A stretch of DNA of 64,000 bases, taken from Falciphora oryzae (taxonomy: Eukaryota; Ascomycota; Sordariomycetes; Magnaporthales; Magnaporthaceae). Of the stretch, positions 1 to 10,728 are shown piece by piece (the first letter of the stretch is position 1; each line of letters starts with the position of its first letter). Below the pieces are notes generated by a model. The model made no database searches. It was not told the origin of the DNA and saw only the letters and a program-made list of their open reading frames with translations. Location of the stretch: contig JNVV01000031.1 in the NCBI GenBank assembly GCA_000733355.1, forward strand, positions 378,962 through 442,961. The letters are read 5' to 3'. The position numbers were made by a program, and so were the translations under genes.

Positions 1-513
1 CCTGTCCCAGTTGCAGCAGTAGCCGCCGCGATTCTGAGCCTCGGGCCGTGCGTCGTCTGGCTGGACGTCTCGACGCTGAACTCCGTCGCGATCTTGAGCC
101 CCGTGACCATGAACACTCCCCCGGCCGAACAGCGCGCCCTCCAGGTAGTTGGAGGTCGTCGCCGACGCCATGATGCTCGCGTCGACGTATTCGGCGGTCG
201 GCATGAACTCTTCCGTTTCGAGCAGGGCGCAGCTGTACGACGTACTAGCGGTCCTGGCAAAGGTGTAGACCGGGGCGGCGTCGGCAGCGGCGACGCCCAC
301 CGAGCCTCCGAGGGCGGTGTCTCTGGCTACGCTAACGCCGCTCGTGGCGCTATGGTTGGACAGCTCGGGAGAGATGTCGACGCGGTTATGCATGTTCAGC
401 GGCGCCTGCAGACCCAGGCTGCCGATGTCGCGGTAGATGCAGCCGAGTCGGGGCGCTGCCGGGCTGTCGGGGTTGGTGTCGAAGGATGGCATGACGTAGT
501 AGAACTTGGGCAT
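1..513 (-). pseudogene. Gasdermin-like cell-death protein, N-terminal part, frame-broken and cut by window edge
   Basis: An open frame starts at the ATG at 513-511 (MPKFYYVMPSFDTNP) and runs leftwards. About 130 residues are coherent. The reading then appears to move by one base within the C/G run near 115-125: upstream codons belong to one frame, while a family-like stretch VFMVTGLKIA lies in the next frame and stays open to base 1. Fungal gasdermins are about 250-residue pore-forming proteins with a similar 'hydrophobic-VTG-LK' strand late in the pore domain, so roughly two thirds of one would be visible. The assignment rests on this motif, the length, and the adjacent subtilisin gene, because fungal gasdermin genes are often next to protease genes that cleave them. 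No intron signals are visible at the break. It could be a real one-base indel, an assembly error in the homopolymer, or another small fungal family. Confidence 0.5.
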
Positions 514-825
514 CTTGGATTCCGGGTGGCGCGTGTTTTCGGAGGAAATTTGGTCGACTGGGCGTTAATAGGAGAGAGAAGGGATGTCGAAAATACCACA
601 GCCCGATTCTCCGTCCATGATCTACAGGCCCCTGCAGCCCTGCCTCGGCCGCTGCCCCGCGAGGGTCTGCAGGGTCTTCGCTCGTGAAGGAGGGTAGAGG
701 AGGGGCAGGGGAAGTGGATGGCGCCCGAGCCTTCCTGTTATTGGTGAACCAGGCGGTGCACATTGGGACGCGAGAGCTAGAAGTCCGCCACTATTGAGCC
801 GCGTGTTTAGGCGCATGCTACCCAC
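514..825. other. Intergenic spacer between gasdermin-like and protease genes
   Basis: About 310 bases lie between the protease stop codon and the gasdermin-like start codon. Both genes are on the minus strand, so this should hold the protease 3' UTR and the gasdermin-like promoter. I see no repeat and no distinct element. Confidence 0.4.
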
Positions 826-1428
826 CTATCGAAGACAAGACTTGATGCTATCTCTGATCCACTCCCTTGACCATCTCCCGTCGAATAGATTCCAATGCAT
901 AACCCACGAGTAGCCCAAAACATCCTTACTCCAAATCGGGTGCCCCAGGATCCTTCTCATACAATCCGGTGTGTGCAAGGTCTTCCACTCATCCTCAGTT
1001 GCGAACTCTTTCGCATGGCCAAGGATAAGAGCCGCTATTCCCGCAGCCACCGCAGTGGCACAGGAAGTCCCGCTCATCGCAACCTCTCCCTTGTTATCTG
1101 CGTTACTATTCGCTAACAGTGCCGGGGGCCAGACTGACCGGATCCCCTCGCCCAAGGTCATAACCTTCATATTGTCCTTGTGGTCAGGCGTGAAGCTCGA
1201 AGGATTCCCGTGGCCGTCCGCCGAGTGTATGCAGACGACGTCCGAATGGCGTGCCGGCCAGGCAATCTGGTCCGTCCTGTTCTTCCCGTCGTTGCTTGCC
1301 GCTGCGAAGAACAGAACATGGTCCGTTCGGCTGCGTATGATGTCCTTAAGCTCCTGGAATTCCCTGTCGAAGCCGAAGGCCATGACAACAATGTCTACTT
1401 GCCAGACGTCCGTAGCGTGCTTGATGGC

Positions 1429-1542
1429 CTAGTGGGTTTCCCGGCGTGGATGTCAGGTATTTTTTTTTTTTTTTAGCAGGGTCCAGGGGAGTGGATGAGC
1501 AGCCACGGGTGGGCCAGGGGAAAATGCGCACACTGCCCTTAC
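1429..1542 (-). other. Last intron of the protease gene, with homopolymer tract
   Basis: Donor GTAAGG follows the ATCACAAAG codons and the acceptor CACTAG precedes GCC ATC AAG. A run of 15 T on the plus strand (1460-1474) lies inside. At 114 nt it is longer than the other three introns of this gene. Confidence 0.7.
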
Positions 1543-3461
1543 CTTTGTGATTCGTGGGATTGACTTCTCGCATGGCATCTTCCGGTAAACTCTCGCCATA
1601 TGAACCTCGGCTTCCTGCGCGATTTTGCGCAGCAGAACTGCCAGGTGTGTGCCGTGTCCCACGCTGTCCTTGGGCTCCATTAAGCCGGGACCGTCAACCC
1701 AGCTGCTGTATTTGACCTCGGGGGCGTAGTTGTACAGCATTTCATGGGATTCTGACAGCTTTAATCCGCTGTCAAGGATCGCAATCTTGATTCGTCTTTC
1801 TTCAGCTGCCAAGCCATTTCTCAGTTTGTTGAGACAAGACAACGCGTTCCTGTGGTAAATGAACCACTTTTCTGCGAGGTCTACCCTATAGGGGAGTGTT
1901 AGTATATGTGCTTTTGCCTACCTGTGGGCTCATTAATGGTATGGCACAACAACATACTTCGCTTGGTCGAATCGTCCCCGTCCTCCCCCGTCGGAGAATG
2001 CTGTTTCATTCTGTTCCGGAGGCACTGGGTGGTTAGGAGAACACGAAAGAGTTAGCGTATAATACTTTCTTAAAAAGTTAATGCTGATAACCTTACCATC
2101 AGAGCTGACGCTGGGCGCCACTTCCCTTGTCGGTGGGGGCTGGACCATGTGAGTCACCACTCTTCTGCCCGGTACCTCTTTCTGGCGTGCCTGGGGTTTT
2201 ATGTCCTTTGGCTGCCATACGTTCACGAGTGTCTCTTCGAGAGGGCGAACAATTCTGGTCCAGATGTATTGGTGAACTTCCTCATCCTCAGCCAACTGGT
2301 TTGTCGGCGAAGCCGACGGCGGCTCGATTTCTAGGCAGGCTCTGATGGCGTCTATAAGCCCCGACACCAGCAACTTTGCACCGCCTCGCTTCTTCGAGAA
2401 CTTCACCTCTTCGAATAGGGCCTTGGCGTTGTCAAAGTTCTCGTTGTATCGGCTAGTCTGGTCAGGGTTTTGTGAGGTCGGGAATCGAGCGCCAGTCGCG
2501 ATCTCGATCAGGACAATGCCGAGACTGAGGATGATCGGGTACTTGTGGTAATGGTAGAAAGTCGCCTTTGGTGCAGAGTTCAGCTCGAGTTCGGTGAAAG
2601 CCGCCGTTAGGAACGGCATCTCCAGATCCCAGCGAAACCCATGTCCCGCCACCTGCGGTAAATATATATGGTCGCTGCTCCACGGTTTCCTCAGCCAAGC
2701 TCCTTGGTAGAAGTCCATGCATACCCGGCTTAAAGAATAACAAAGCAAGAGCCTCTCTTTAGGGTTGTATTTTGCAATGCCAGGGTTGACAGTTCCATCG
2801 CCTAGGAGGTGGTCCAGTGTTTTCATCTGCTGATAGAGGTTTGAGTTGCTATCGGAGCCTTTGGGGGACCGTTGCCAGAGCTGGTCACCTCCGGCGACGA
2901 AGTGAATTTGTCCTTTGCCGCTTTTCTTAAGTCGCAAACAAATGTCGTGTGCCACACACTGTACTTCTATCCCAGACTTGTAGTGGGGACTACGAAGTGT
3001 AAACTGTTAGCGGCAATCGGCAAGCCCAACCATTGCGGACGACATCTCACCTGGAGCTCTGTATCTCAACCTTTGCTGGCTTCCACTCTTGATTATCTTG
3101 GCACAATGGGAATATCACCTCAAAAAAGGTACTTTCCGCTTGTTCCTGGGACTTGTGGGACATGCCCAATCTCACATCCCGGGACAAGCCTGCCTGCCGG
3201 ATTCTCTGGGAGCAACTGCACCTCCAGTTCCGCTCCAACAAACAGTATGCCGTCTCTGCTGCTGTTTTGATGAAGTTGGAAGAAGGCGAAACGTTAAACC
3301 CAGCTTCATCCGTCAGATTCGATGGGCCCCGACAATAGAGATCGACCAGAAATTTCTTAGCATCTTTGATGCGCTGCAAGAACTTGTTGCGATCGTGCTG
3401 GCTTTGCTCCTCGCCTTTCCGGAACAGCCGAATCTTTCTGGAAAGAAAGGAACGGTACAGC

Positions 3462-3647
3462 TGTAACAAGGGGTCAAAGACGGCTTGGAGAAGGATCTCT
3501 ATATTGCAGATAATCTTTCTATGGGCTCAAAGGATGCTTGAGGAAGAAGGAATCTGTAACAAGGGGTCAAAGACGGCTTGGAGAAGGATCTCTATATTGC
3601 AGATAATCTTTCTATGGGCTCAAAGGATGCTTGAGGAAGAAGGAATC
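3462..3647. repeat. Tandem duplication, 2 x 93 bp
   Basis: Copies at 3462-3554 and 3555-3647 look identical by eye. The near-identity suggests a duplication younger than the LTR insertion or one carried by the source element. Confidence 0.9.
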
Positions 3648-3839
3648 TCTCATGGAAGACATAGGAGATGGCAGGGTTTATATAAACCACCCTGTGATCC
3701 GTGCGAAGTATCGAGTACATGATTCACACTGCCCTTCCGGCCTTCGGCCTTTGGGCCTCGGGGCCGTTGGGCACCTATACCGGTTCCCGGACCTTCTGTG
3801 GGGCCGATTAGGTGAGTCCGCAGGTTCTTCCGTGTGACA
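3462..3839. mobile_element. Solo LTR inside the protease gene, with 93-bp internal tandem duplication
   Basis: The 378-bp insert begins TGTAACAAGG and ends CGTGTGACA, and is flanked by the exact 5-bp direct repeat ACAGC (3457-3461 and 3840-3844), as expected for an LTR-retrotransposon insertion reduced to one LTR. A TTTATATAAA box lies near 3677. The first 93 bp (3462-3554) are repeated directly at 3555-3647. No internal retroelement coding sequence is present. Confidence 0.85.
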
Positions 3840-4604
3840 ACAGCTCAAGAGTCTCGTTTGACAGGCTCACCAATCTCTCGTACTCTCCATACCCTCCCAG
3901 ACCTTCGGCGGAAACCTTAAGGGACAGGGCGGCCAGCCCAGGGAATTGGGTTGTTAGGTGGTTGTCAGCCGAGGTCTGGCCCATCTGCTAGCATTGATAC
4001 CTTCTCAAATCACCCGATTCTCGCCTTTGTCTGCGCACAACTAGGGCTCGGCCATCTACCTCATCCAGTTCTGGCTTTGGCGAACGAGGCCTTAGAATCT
4101 CACGGATTGGGGCTAACCAAAGGCTCGATGACTGTCCCGTCGGTTTTGGCAAGCGGGACTCCAGTGCCTTCAATAGGTCGATGATTGTCCTCTCTTCTGA
4201 CCCCTGTCTCCATTCACCGAGAGAAAAGGTGATGGTTTGCGCGATCAAAACAAGGTCTTGGTAGCAATTGTTTGCGTCGCACACCAGGTTCCTTTCATAT
4301 TCACTGCGCCCCAGGCCCTGGCTGCGCTCCTCACTCTCCAGGAGGTTACAATAATCCCGCGCGAGAGCGACAAAGGCAGGAATGACATTGCTGATGAGCT
4401 CGAGATGCGACATGGTGAGTAATTTTCGGCGGATGCAGACGATGGACACCGAACAACCCCACGCAATGTGGTGGAAAGAAACCAGGAGGCGGGAGAGATA
4501 AAGCTGAGGAGAAACGAGGGGCAAAAAGTTTACGCCGCAGCAGCACTTTTAGCTCCATTTTTCCCACAGCCTGACCTTCTGCCACTGGCTGAAGGCGCTG
4601 GAAC

Positions 4605-4853
4605 TATTGCAAAGTAGAGGGTATGCAGTAGACCGTTTGGCTTTATTTCTACCTCTAAGGAACTAATAGGAAAGCGCCCGAGGGTCGTAGACCCTCGGGG
4701 TCTTTATACATGAGTGCGCAGTAGGAGTGGAGAGTCCCTCTCGGCGTCGCCGAGTGCTCTGTAACCGCTTATTGAGCATCTGCGACGCCGACGAGGGTGG
4801 TGATGCAGACCCCGGCCGGCACGGCCGGGGACCTCCCTTGATCCTTTGCGACA
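4605..4853 (-). mobile_element. Solo LTR (249 bp) between protease and C2H2 genes
   Basis: Flanked by the exact 5-bp duplication GGAAC (4600-4604 and 4854-4858). Read on the minus strand it starts TGTCGCAAAGG and ends CTTTGCAATA. A second copy of the same length and pattern is at 38111-38359. The insertion lies in the shared promoter region of two divergent genes, about 190 bp upstream of the protease start codon. Confidence 0.85.
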
Positions 4854-5095
4854 GGAACTCCTTTCTGATTTGTTGAAAGTCCGTACCGAGATATGGCGGG
4901 CGGTAACATAAAGGAGGGGTAGGAGAGGTTGAGATCGAATCCATGGCTAGCTCATAAAGGGGCGGGGTTCCCATCGCAATGGGCGCAAACCTGTTCGACC
5001 TTGCGTCCTGTATCTCCGACTGCTCACGCCACACACGTCGTCTGTTCATCACCTTTTGCTAGCCGTCAGCAGCTACCTCTAAAAGGCGTGCCATC

Positions 5096-7365
5096 ATGGA
5101 GTTCGATGGAAGAAACCTGAATGACCTTGCACAGGGCGAGAGTGGAATTCGACACCCCATCATGGTCTCGGCAGCGGAAACAAATCCAGAAACAACGCTG
5201 AAGTTAAAAGATATGGCTTTGAGCTGCCGGTCACAATTTCGCAAATTGTGCGAAGTGGAAGATGACGCCATGGTCACAGAAAACCCTGGAGACTTCTGGG
5301 CTTCGCAACATTTCACCGAGTTTAAGATCTGGTGCTCCAAGGTTGGCGTCGACAGATCTGGAGCCGAATCTCTTGACATGAGGTTAAAGGATGTCCCGGA
5401 GCTGTGCAGCATGCTCGATTATCTTCTAAGCATATTGGAACAAAGCCTTGTGGGTATGTGAAGCCTAGTCCTACGCAACTTATCGCCTAATTCAACCGGA
5501 TGTTAGCTTACAACCCTTTTAACCCAGAGCTCGAAAATCCTTCAACCGAGGCTAAAGCGGTGAGCCACATTGCCAGGGGCGATATCAGTGACTCACTGTC
5601 GGACACTGGCGGCAAGAACGACAAATCGAAAGGCGGGGGCTCAGACTCGTCTTCATCTCTATCGTTCAACTCCCTCTCCAGCCTGGACAACTCCGAGGAT
5701 CAAGAAGCAGAACTCAACCCGGCCATGAAGCACAGAGTCGCTCTGCGTGAGCGTGTCGAAGATACAATCAATCGACTTCATAACCACGCACTTGTGCTTT
5801 CGAAACTGGCTGTCCAACACAAACAGCAGCGCTTGGCTTTATACCGCCAAAAGGAAGAGCCGAAGATGGCATTCGATGGTTTTAAGCGAATTGCTAAGCA
5901 CAAAGCCAACGAGAACTTCAAGCTTGCGTCTGAGCACATGAAAGAACTGATGGCGGAGTCTTTTGCAAGGAGGAGGATTAGATTCAACTACATCGAGCAA
6001 CACCGAAGAAAGCCGCAAAAACAAGCACTTACTTCCAACCAGCTGGATACACCCGCTGCGCCACCAAAAAAAGGTGGCGGCCCCGGAAACGACATACCCA
6101 CCAGCCACCCAGATGTCAAAGGCGCACCAGAACCCACGAAGGTCCTTCCTAAGCCTTTTCCAGCGGATCAGAGAACAGTTTTCTCTGCGACTGAAATCAC
6201 ACGACTGGGGCCAAAACCTTTGGCACCAAAGTCACAACGGGCTGAAAGCGTTGCATCCACTTTAATCCGCGAGCTCGACTTCCTTCCGGCCCCGCGCGTT
6301 ATTAATGGCGCATTCGAATGCCCCTATTGCCACGTGGATTTTTTGGCCCGTGACGCAGAACCTAAGCCTTGGCTGTAAGTGGATTCGCATACCAAAATTT
6401 ATTAGAAGCACTTGAATCCAAACTGGGAAGGTTTTATAACTGTTGCTAATTAATAAACATTTGCAATGGGAAATAGCCGACACCTGATACAGGACTTTGA
6501 GCCGTATTTTTGCACCGTCGATAATTGCAACGACCCGTTTGGTTTCCCAAACACATTCGATGGCCTTATGGCACACCTCCAAAGCCACGTCCCTTTGAAA
6601 TATCACCTGGATACTCCTAGTGGCGAGCATACGGAGTTCGATAGCGAAATTGACTTTGAACACCAAGTCCGAGATACTCTCGACAAAGCCTTTCTGCAAA
6701 GATTGAAAACGAGAAGTCTGCGAAGAGGAATTTTTATCTTCCAAGAGTGTCCTTTTTGTGGTGGCTTCCCCGACGATTTGGAGAAAGAAGGCTACGATGA
6801 CCCGACCAAGGCCGTTTGCCAAACTCAGCTGAGAAGGCACGTAATCCTGCATATGCAGCAGCTGATCAAATTTCTGCCGCCTTTTCGTGAAGACCTTGTT
6901 CAAATGGACATGGCCAAAAAGGGGAGCGCCGAGGTCTATGGGGTTCTCAGCAACAATGGCCCCGCGGAGGAGTTGGACTTGGAGGAAACCGAGTGCGAGC
7001 AAGAAGACTGCAGCTGCCACTACGAGGTGGATGAGTTCTTTGCGCCGCCTCACATCGATGCCGAAGGTGACTTTTGGCGGGAGATGACCGGCTTGTACAG
7101 CGATGCCCGGGGTGCCCACAACAGATGCGAGGTGTCAACCGCCGAGTTCATCGAGAGGTGGGGTCTCCAGCTCCACGAGATTATCGCCTCTCAAAGGCCG
7201 CAAAACAAAACGTCGGCTGGTGAATCTAGCCTGCCACCCGAAGCTTCGCAAGGATTGCCAACCATTCGGATTAACCTCGAAGATGCCGAAGAATCGCTTA
7301 GGGCAGCCTTTGAGCCAAGCCCAGTGCGTGGCCCTTCGGAATATGAATATATTTTCCACCCGTAA
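5096..7365 (+). CDS. C2H2-type zinc-finger protein of the fungal acuF-like zinc-finger group
   Basis: Three exons fit 5096-5453, 5507-6374 and 6477-7365, giving 704 residues. Donors are GTATGT and GTAAGT and the second intron has TTGCTAAT as branch site. The N-terminus (about 120 residues) is helical. A Ser-rich acidic stretch follows, then a basic coiled-coil-like helix (residues about 200-300). From residue about 390 there are zinc-finger modules: FECPYC, then C-x4-C with a distal H-x3-H in HLQSHV, and later ECPFCGG with RRHVILH. This layout is known in many ascomycete proteins of unknown function and suggests a nucleic-acid or protein-binding nuclear role. It diverges from the DUF7580-protease pseudogene. 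The stop TAA at 7363-7365 overlaps a GTAAGT, so a short extra exon cannot be excluded. Confidence 0.8.
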
Positions 7366-8031
7366 GTTGAAGCAACCACAGCCCGCGCGACAAGCAGTTG
7401 GGTCATTTTACATGCTAATTGCGATTTAATACAATTGTCGGCTCCAATCGGTATGAAGTCCAAAATTTGTCGGCCAATAGGATCTAATGTTAGATCATCT
7501 ACAAAGGGCCATGAACAGCGAGGCTGCAGGAACAAAGCGACTTTCACCTACACTCCAGGATGAAGCGAGATGGGAAAGCAAGAGACCAAACTCCGGCTAG
7601 CCACAAACTGTTGCCCTGCGCCGTAAAAAGGTGAATTGTAAAAATCGCAATAGGGAAACGGTGGGGCGTGCGCGTATCATCCTTAGCGGGGTTTGGTTTG
7701 GCATCCAGGGCAAAGTGTCGCCTGGATCGGCGACCAGTGACGGCCAAATTCGACGGCGAATTTCCGTGGAACTTACACTTATGCTGTAAAAAAAAAAAAA
7801 AAAACGTCCATAATGCCGCACGAAACTTCATATTTTTTTTCTTGGGGGAAAGGTGGAGGGAAGCTTCATATCGATAAACGCGCATCTGTATTAATTCTAA
7901 ACTGTATTGGATTCTTAGTGACCATCGTGCTAAGGGAGCTCGATTGAATGCTTGCGAGAATGACTGAGGTGATCGAAATGGCTAGGCCTATTCTTGCAAT
8001 CGTAATTAGGTCGAATGTCGTCGCCAGTTCC
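7366..8031. other. Intergenic region between C2H2 gene and gatB
   Basis: Only short chance ORFs are present. A run of 17 A lies at 7788-7804. The gene on either side ends here, so the region is probably two convergent 3' UTRs. Confidence 0.5.
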
Positions 8032-10038
8032 TCAAAGCCTCATGGCCGCGAGCCGCTTCTCGACGACCTCTCTCATGACACGCTGCACCTTTGCTGGGTC
8101 CAAGCGGTCTCTCGCCTCCGACCTCATCATCTGGCCGACAAGGAACATAAGCTTGCGCTGGGGGTACTGCTCCCCTAGGAACTCCTCAAGCACGCGCCCC
8201 TCAGCGTCCAGCACAGACTCGGCCAGGCGCGCGTACTCGTCTTCAGACAGCTCGGCAAACCAGAGGCCCTTCTCCTCGATGTACCGTCCGATGCCGCCGC
8301 CGCCGGGCGCGTCGTCCAGGTAGTGCTGCGGGACGGAACCGTTGAAGACGGCGAAGAGCACGTCCTTGGCCGTGCCCTGTCGGATCCTCCCCGAATGCAG
8401 GAAGAAGAGGATGTCGGCCAGGTCGGCGGGGCGGATGAAGGCGTCGCCCTCGGGCGTCACCTCGAGCCCGCGCGGCTCCAGTCCGGCTGCGGCGCGGTCG
8501 CGCATGTTGTTCTCCGACGTGAGGCTGCCGAGCACGTGGAGGATCCAGTTGGCCGCGAGTATGCGCGGCTGGAGACCGACGGGCGTACCCTCGGCTGGCG
8601 TAGCGGCTACTACTCCTGAGGCCTGGGCAATGCGTGCCTCGAGCGCTCCCACGACCTTGTAGTAGAACTCAAGCCTGCCCCCGTCGTCAAGAAGCATGAG
8701 CGCATGCGCGTCCGTCTCGGACAGGCCGTACGAGGCCACGAGGTCGTCTATCTCCTCGTCCGGCATGACACCCAAAGTGTCTCGAAGGTGCGCCACCACA
8801 TCGTCACCGACCACGACGGGGCCTAGGTCCGGGTCCGGCATGTATCTGTAGTCGACCTCGCCCTCCTTGCCGCGCAGCCGGCGCGTCTCGGTGCTGCCGA
8901 GCGACCAGCCCCGCGTCTCGCCGGCGACGGAGCCGCCCGCCTCGAGGACGGCGATCTGGCGGTCCCGCTCGGCGATGACGGCGTCCTCGACGGCCCTGAA
9001 GCTGAACAGGTTCTTGATCTCGGTGCGCCGGCCGAGCGCGGCCTCGCCGGCGCGCCGCACCGACACGTTGACGTCGGCGCGCAGGCCGCCCTGCTCCATG
9101 CCGGCGACGCAGGCGCCCGAGGCGGACAGCAGCATCTGCACCTTGCGCACGAAGGCGGCCGCCGTGGCCGGGTGGTGCATGTCGGGCTCCGAGATGATCT
9201 CGACCAGCGGCGCGCCGCACCGGTTGAAGTCGAGCCAGTGCACGCCGTCGGGCCGCGCCAGCGTCTTGGCCGTGTCCTGCTCCATCTGCACCTGCTTGAT
9301 GCGCACGCGCAGCGCCGCCCCCGCCGCCTCGCCCTCTGGTATGTCCTGCGACGCGATGCCGTCGCGCGCCCGTAGCTCTAGGTGCCCGTTGACGGCGAGG
9401 GGCTCGTAGTACTGGGTGATCTGGTAGCCCGAGGGCTGGTCCCAGTGGAAGTAGTGCTTGCGGTCGAAGCGGCTGACGCGGCGGACGTCGCAGTTGAGCG
9501 CGAGGGCGGCGCGGATGGCGGGGATCAGCGTCCCAGGCTGGAAGACGGGCTGGGTGCCCGGGATGGCGAGGTCGAAGGGCGCCACGAGGGTGTTTGCCAG
9601 CGGGGCTCGGCCGGCGCCCCCCGCCGTGGGCCCCTCGCCGGCGGGGGAGATGGGCGCGGGGGAGAAGAGCTTGCGGCTCGTGTTGAGCTGCGCGTGGATC
9701 TCGACGCCTACCGTGAGCTCCCAGCCTGGGACCGTCTGGCGGTCCGCGTTGCTCTTCTTCTTCTTGTCCTTGTTCAGCGCTTTGGCGGCCTTGGCTTGCT
9801 CCTTGAGCATTTTCCGGAATGGAACCGCGGGGGTGCTCGGGGCCGGCAGTTGCGTCGGGGCTTCGGTGCCAGCCGAGGCGTGCAGTCGGCGTGTTTGGAT
9901 CGGTACCACATGCTGCAAAGAAGTTGGGGCTGGTCTTCTGGAAACTTGGCTCTGGAGTCTTAAGCAGCCTCGGCCAGCAAGGCGGCCAGCGAGAAGGTAG
10001 CTCGCGAGCTCGGCCGTGGGCGTGCGAGCCATCGTCAT
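8032..10038 (-). CDS. gatB: Mitochondrial aspartyl/glutamyl-tRNA amidotransferase subunit B
   Basis: A single exon encodes 668 residues. GatB, with GatA and the fungal GatF, converts misacylated Glu-tRNA(Gln) to Gln-tRNA(Gln) in mitochondria. The catalytic part starts near residue 107 with VGVEIHAQLNTSRKLFS and contains DFNRCGAPLVEIISEPDM and the family signature EVDYRYMPDPDLGP. The C-terminal part holds the tRNA-binding YqeY-like tail ending EKRLAAMRL. The first 60-100 residues are rich in Arg, Ser and Ala, as for a mitochondrial targeting peptide, with a Lys-rich linker before the core. The size is near the upper end for fungal GatB owing to this leader and several Ala/Gly-rich insertions. 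No defect is seen. An ATG two codons inside (MTMART) is an equally plausible start. Confidence 0.95.
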   Translation of the reverse strand: MTMARTPTAELASYLLAGRLAGRGCLRLQSQVSRRPAPTSLQHVVPIQTRRLHASAGTEAPTQLPAPSTPAVPFRKMLKEQAKAAKALNKDKKKKSNADRQTVPGWELTVGVEIHAQLNTSRKLFSPAPISPAGEGPTAGGAGRAPLANTLVAPFDLAIPGTQPVFQPGTLIPAIRAALALNCDVRRVSRFDRKHYFHWDQPSGYQITQYYEPLAVNGHLELRARDGIASQDIPEGEAAGAALRVRIKQVQMEQDTAKTLARPDGVHWLDFNRCGAPLVEIISEPDMHHPATAAAFVRKVQMLLSASGACVAGMEQGGLRADVNVSVRRAGEAALGRRTEIKNLFSFRAVEDAVIAERDRQIAVLEAGGSVAGETRGWSLGSTETRRLRGKEGEVDYRYMPDPDLGPVVVGDDVVAHLRDTLGVMPDEEIDDLVASYGLSETDAHALMLLDDGGRLEFYYKVVGALEARIAQASGVVAATPAEGTPVGLQPRILAANWILHVLGSLTSENNMRDRAAAGLEPRGLEVTPEGDAFIRPADLADILFFLHSGRIRQGTAKDVLFAVFNGSVPQHYLDDAPGGGGIGRYIEEKGLWFAELSEDEYARLAESVLDAEGRVLEEFLGEQYPQRKLMFLVGQMMRSEARDRLDPAKVQRVMREVVEKRLAAMRL

Positions 10039-10728
10039 TGGAGTAGAGCTTCCTTTCGCGAGCTGTTTTGTGGCGAGAGAGAATAGCTCTAGGCCAGGTC
10101 AGGGCGCGAGGTCGAAGCCTGTCGAGGCTCAATTGTTGATTGTCCTCGGCGGGCTGGCAAGTCGGACAAAAAATCTCGCGATGGAGCTTTGGGAGCTTCA
10201 ATCAGTCGTGGCCGCCAATTGGAAGCTATCCGTGCATTACACAGTTGGAACCGCTACCAACACTGTGCGCCTACGGCTTGGTCAGGGGCACGCTCTCGGA
10301 CGGCCAGCTTGGGTTCTCAATCAAGAATGAAAAGTTAGATCCTGGATAGATAGTGGGACTATCTAATATATTTGTTTTAATTACTACATCTGTCCAATAT
10401 GCCCAGTAGATCTTCGAACTGCAAGGCCCGCCGGACCCAACTCTCAGGCTTGGGCATGTCAAAGTGGGATGCGTTCGGGTTGGTTGGCACGAGGCTGGGT
10501 CTGTTGCCTTAGAGGGATGTGCACAAGGATAAGTTCGATCCGTATACCTAAAGTTGAGAATAACCAAAGGGTCATGTATGCGTCCACATGGTGGTGCTTC
10601 TTGTACTCGGGCTGAGAGCGGCATAACCGCTACCACCTCACCGTCATTATGGGTGGTCATTATTGGGCGTCTCTGTTGCTTGGACAGTTAAAAGCCAAAA
10701 AAAAAAAAAAAAAAAAAAAAAACATATC
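10039..10728. other. Intergenic region upstream of gatB
   Basis: No convincing gene. It holds the gatB promoter and a run of 26 A at 10697-10722, which ends just before the 5-bp target repeat of the LTR at 10729. Confidence 0.5.
10697..10722 (+). repeat. Poly(A) tract, 26 A
   Basis: Uninterrupted run, directly before the LTR target duplication at 10724. Confidence 0.9.

Larger units (their letters stand above)
826..4413 (-). pseudogene. DUF7580-subtilisin (S8) protease, HET-Q2-like architecture, disrupted
   Basis: The start is ATG 4413-4411 (MSHLELISNVIPAF). The N-terminal and middle parts resemble the fungal DUF7580 region (for example RNWRCSCSQRIRQAG, then YPIILSLGIVLIEIATG). The C-terminal part is a subtilisin domain with all three catalytic blocks: Asp in KIAILDSGL, His in GHGTHLAVLL and Ser in GTSCATAVAAGIAAL. 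Introns fit at 3050-2990, 2096-2025, 1957-1886 (branch TACTAAC) and 1542-1429; the last contains a run of 15 A on the coding strand. Two lesions break the gene: an in-frame TAG at 3990-3988 and a 378-bp solo LTR at 3462-3839 with a 5-bp target duplication. Sequence on both sides of the LTR is in one frame once the 383 bp are discounted, so the insertion hit an exon. The whole gene would be about 950 codons. In the known HET-Q system such a protease activates a gasdermin; here the catalytic domain looks intact but is separated from its start. The neighbour downstream is the gasdermin-like gene. Confidence 0.8.

Noticed and set aside
94..687. 197-codon plus-strand ORF opposite the gasdermin-like gene
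   Set aside because: It is an antisense shadow of GC-rich coding sequence, with Gly/Arg/Val-rich composition and no motif.
4663..5052. 129-codon minus-strand ORF
   Set aside because: Most of it lies inside the 249-bp solo LTR; the sequence has no domain features.
8804..10201. 465-codon minus-strand ORF overlapping gatB
   Set aside because: Arg/Pro/Ala-rich translation of another frame of gatB; gatB itself is unambiguous.
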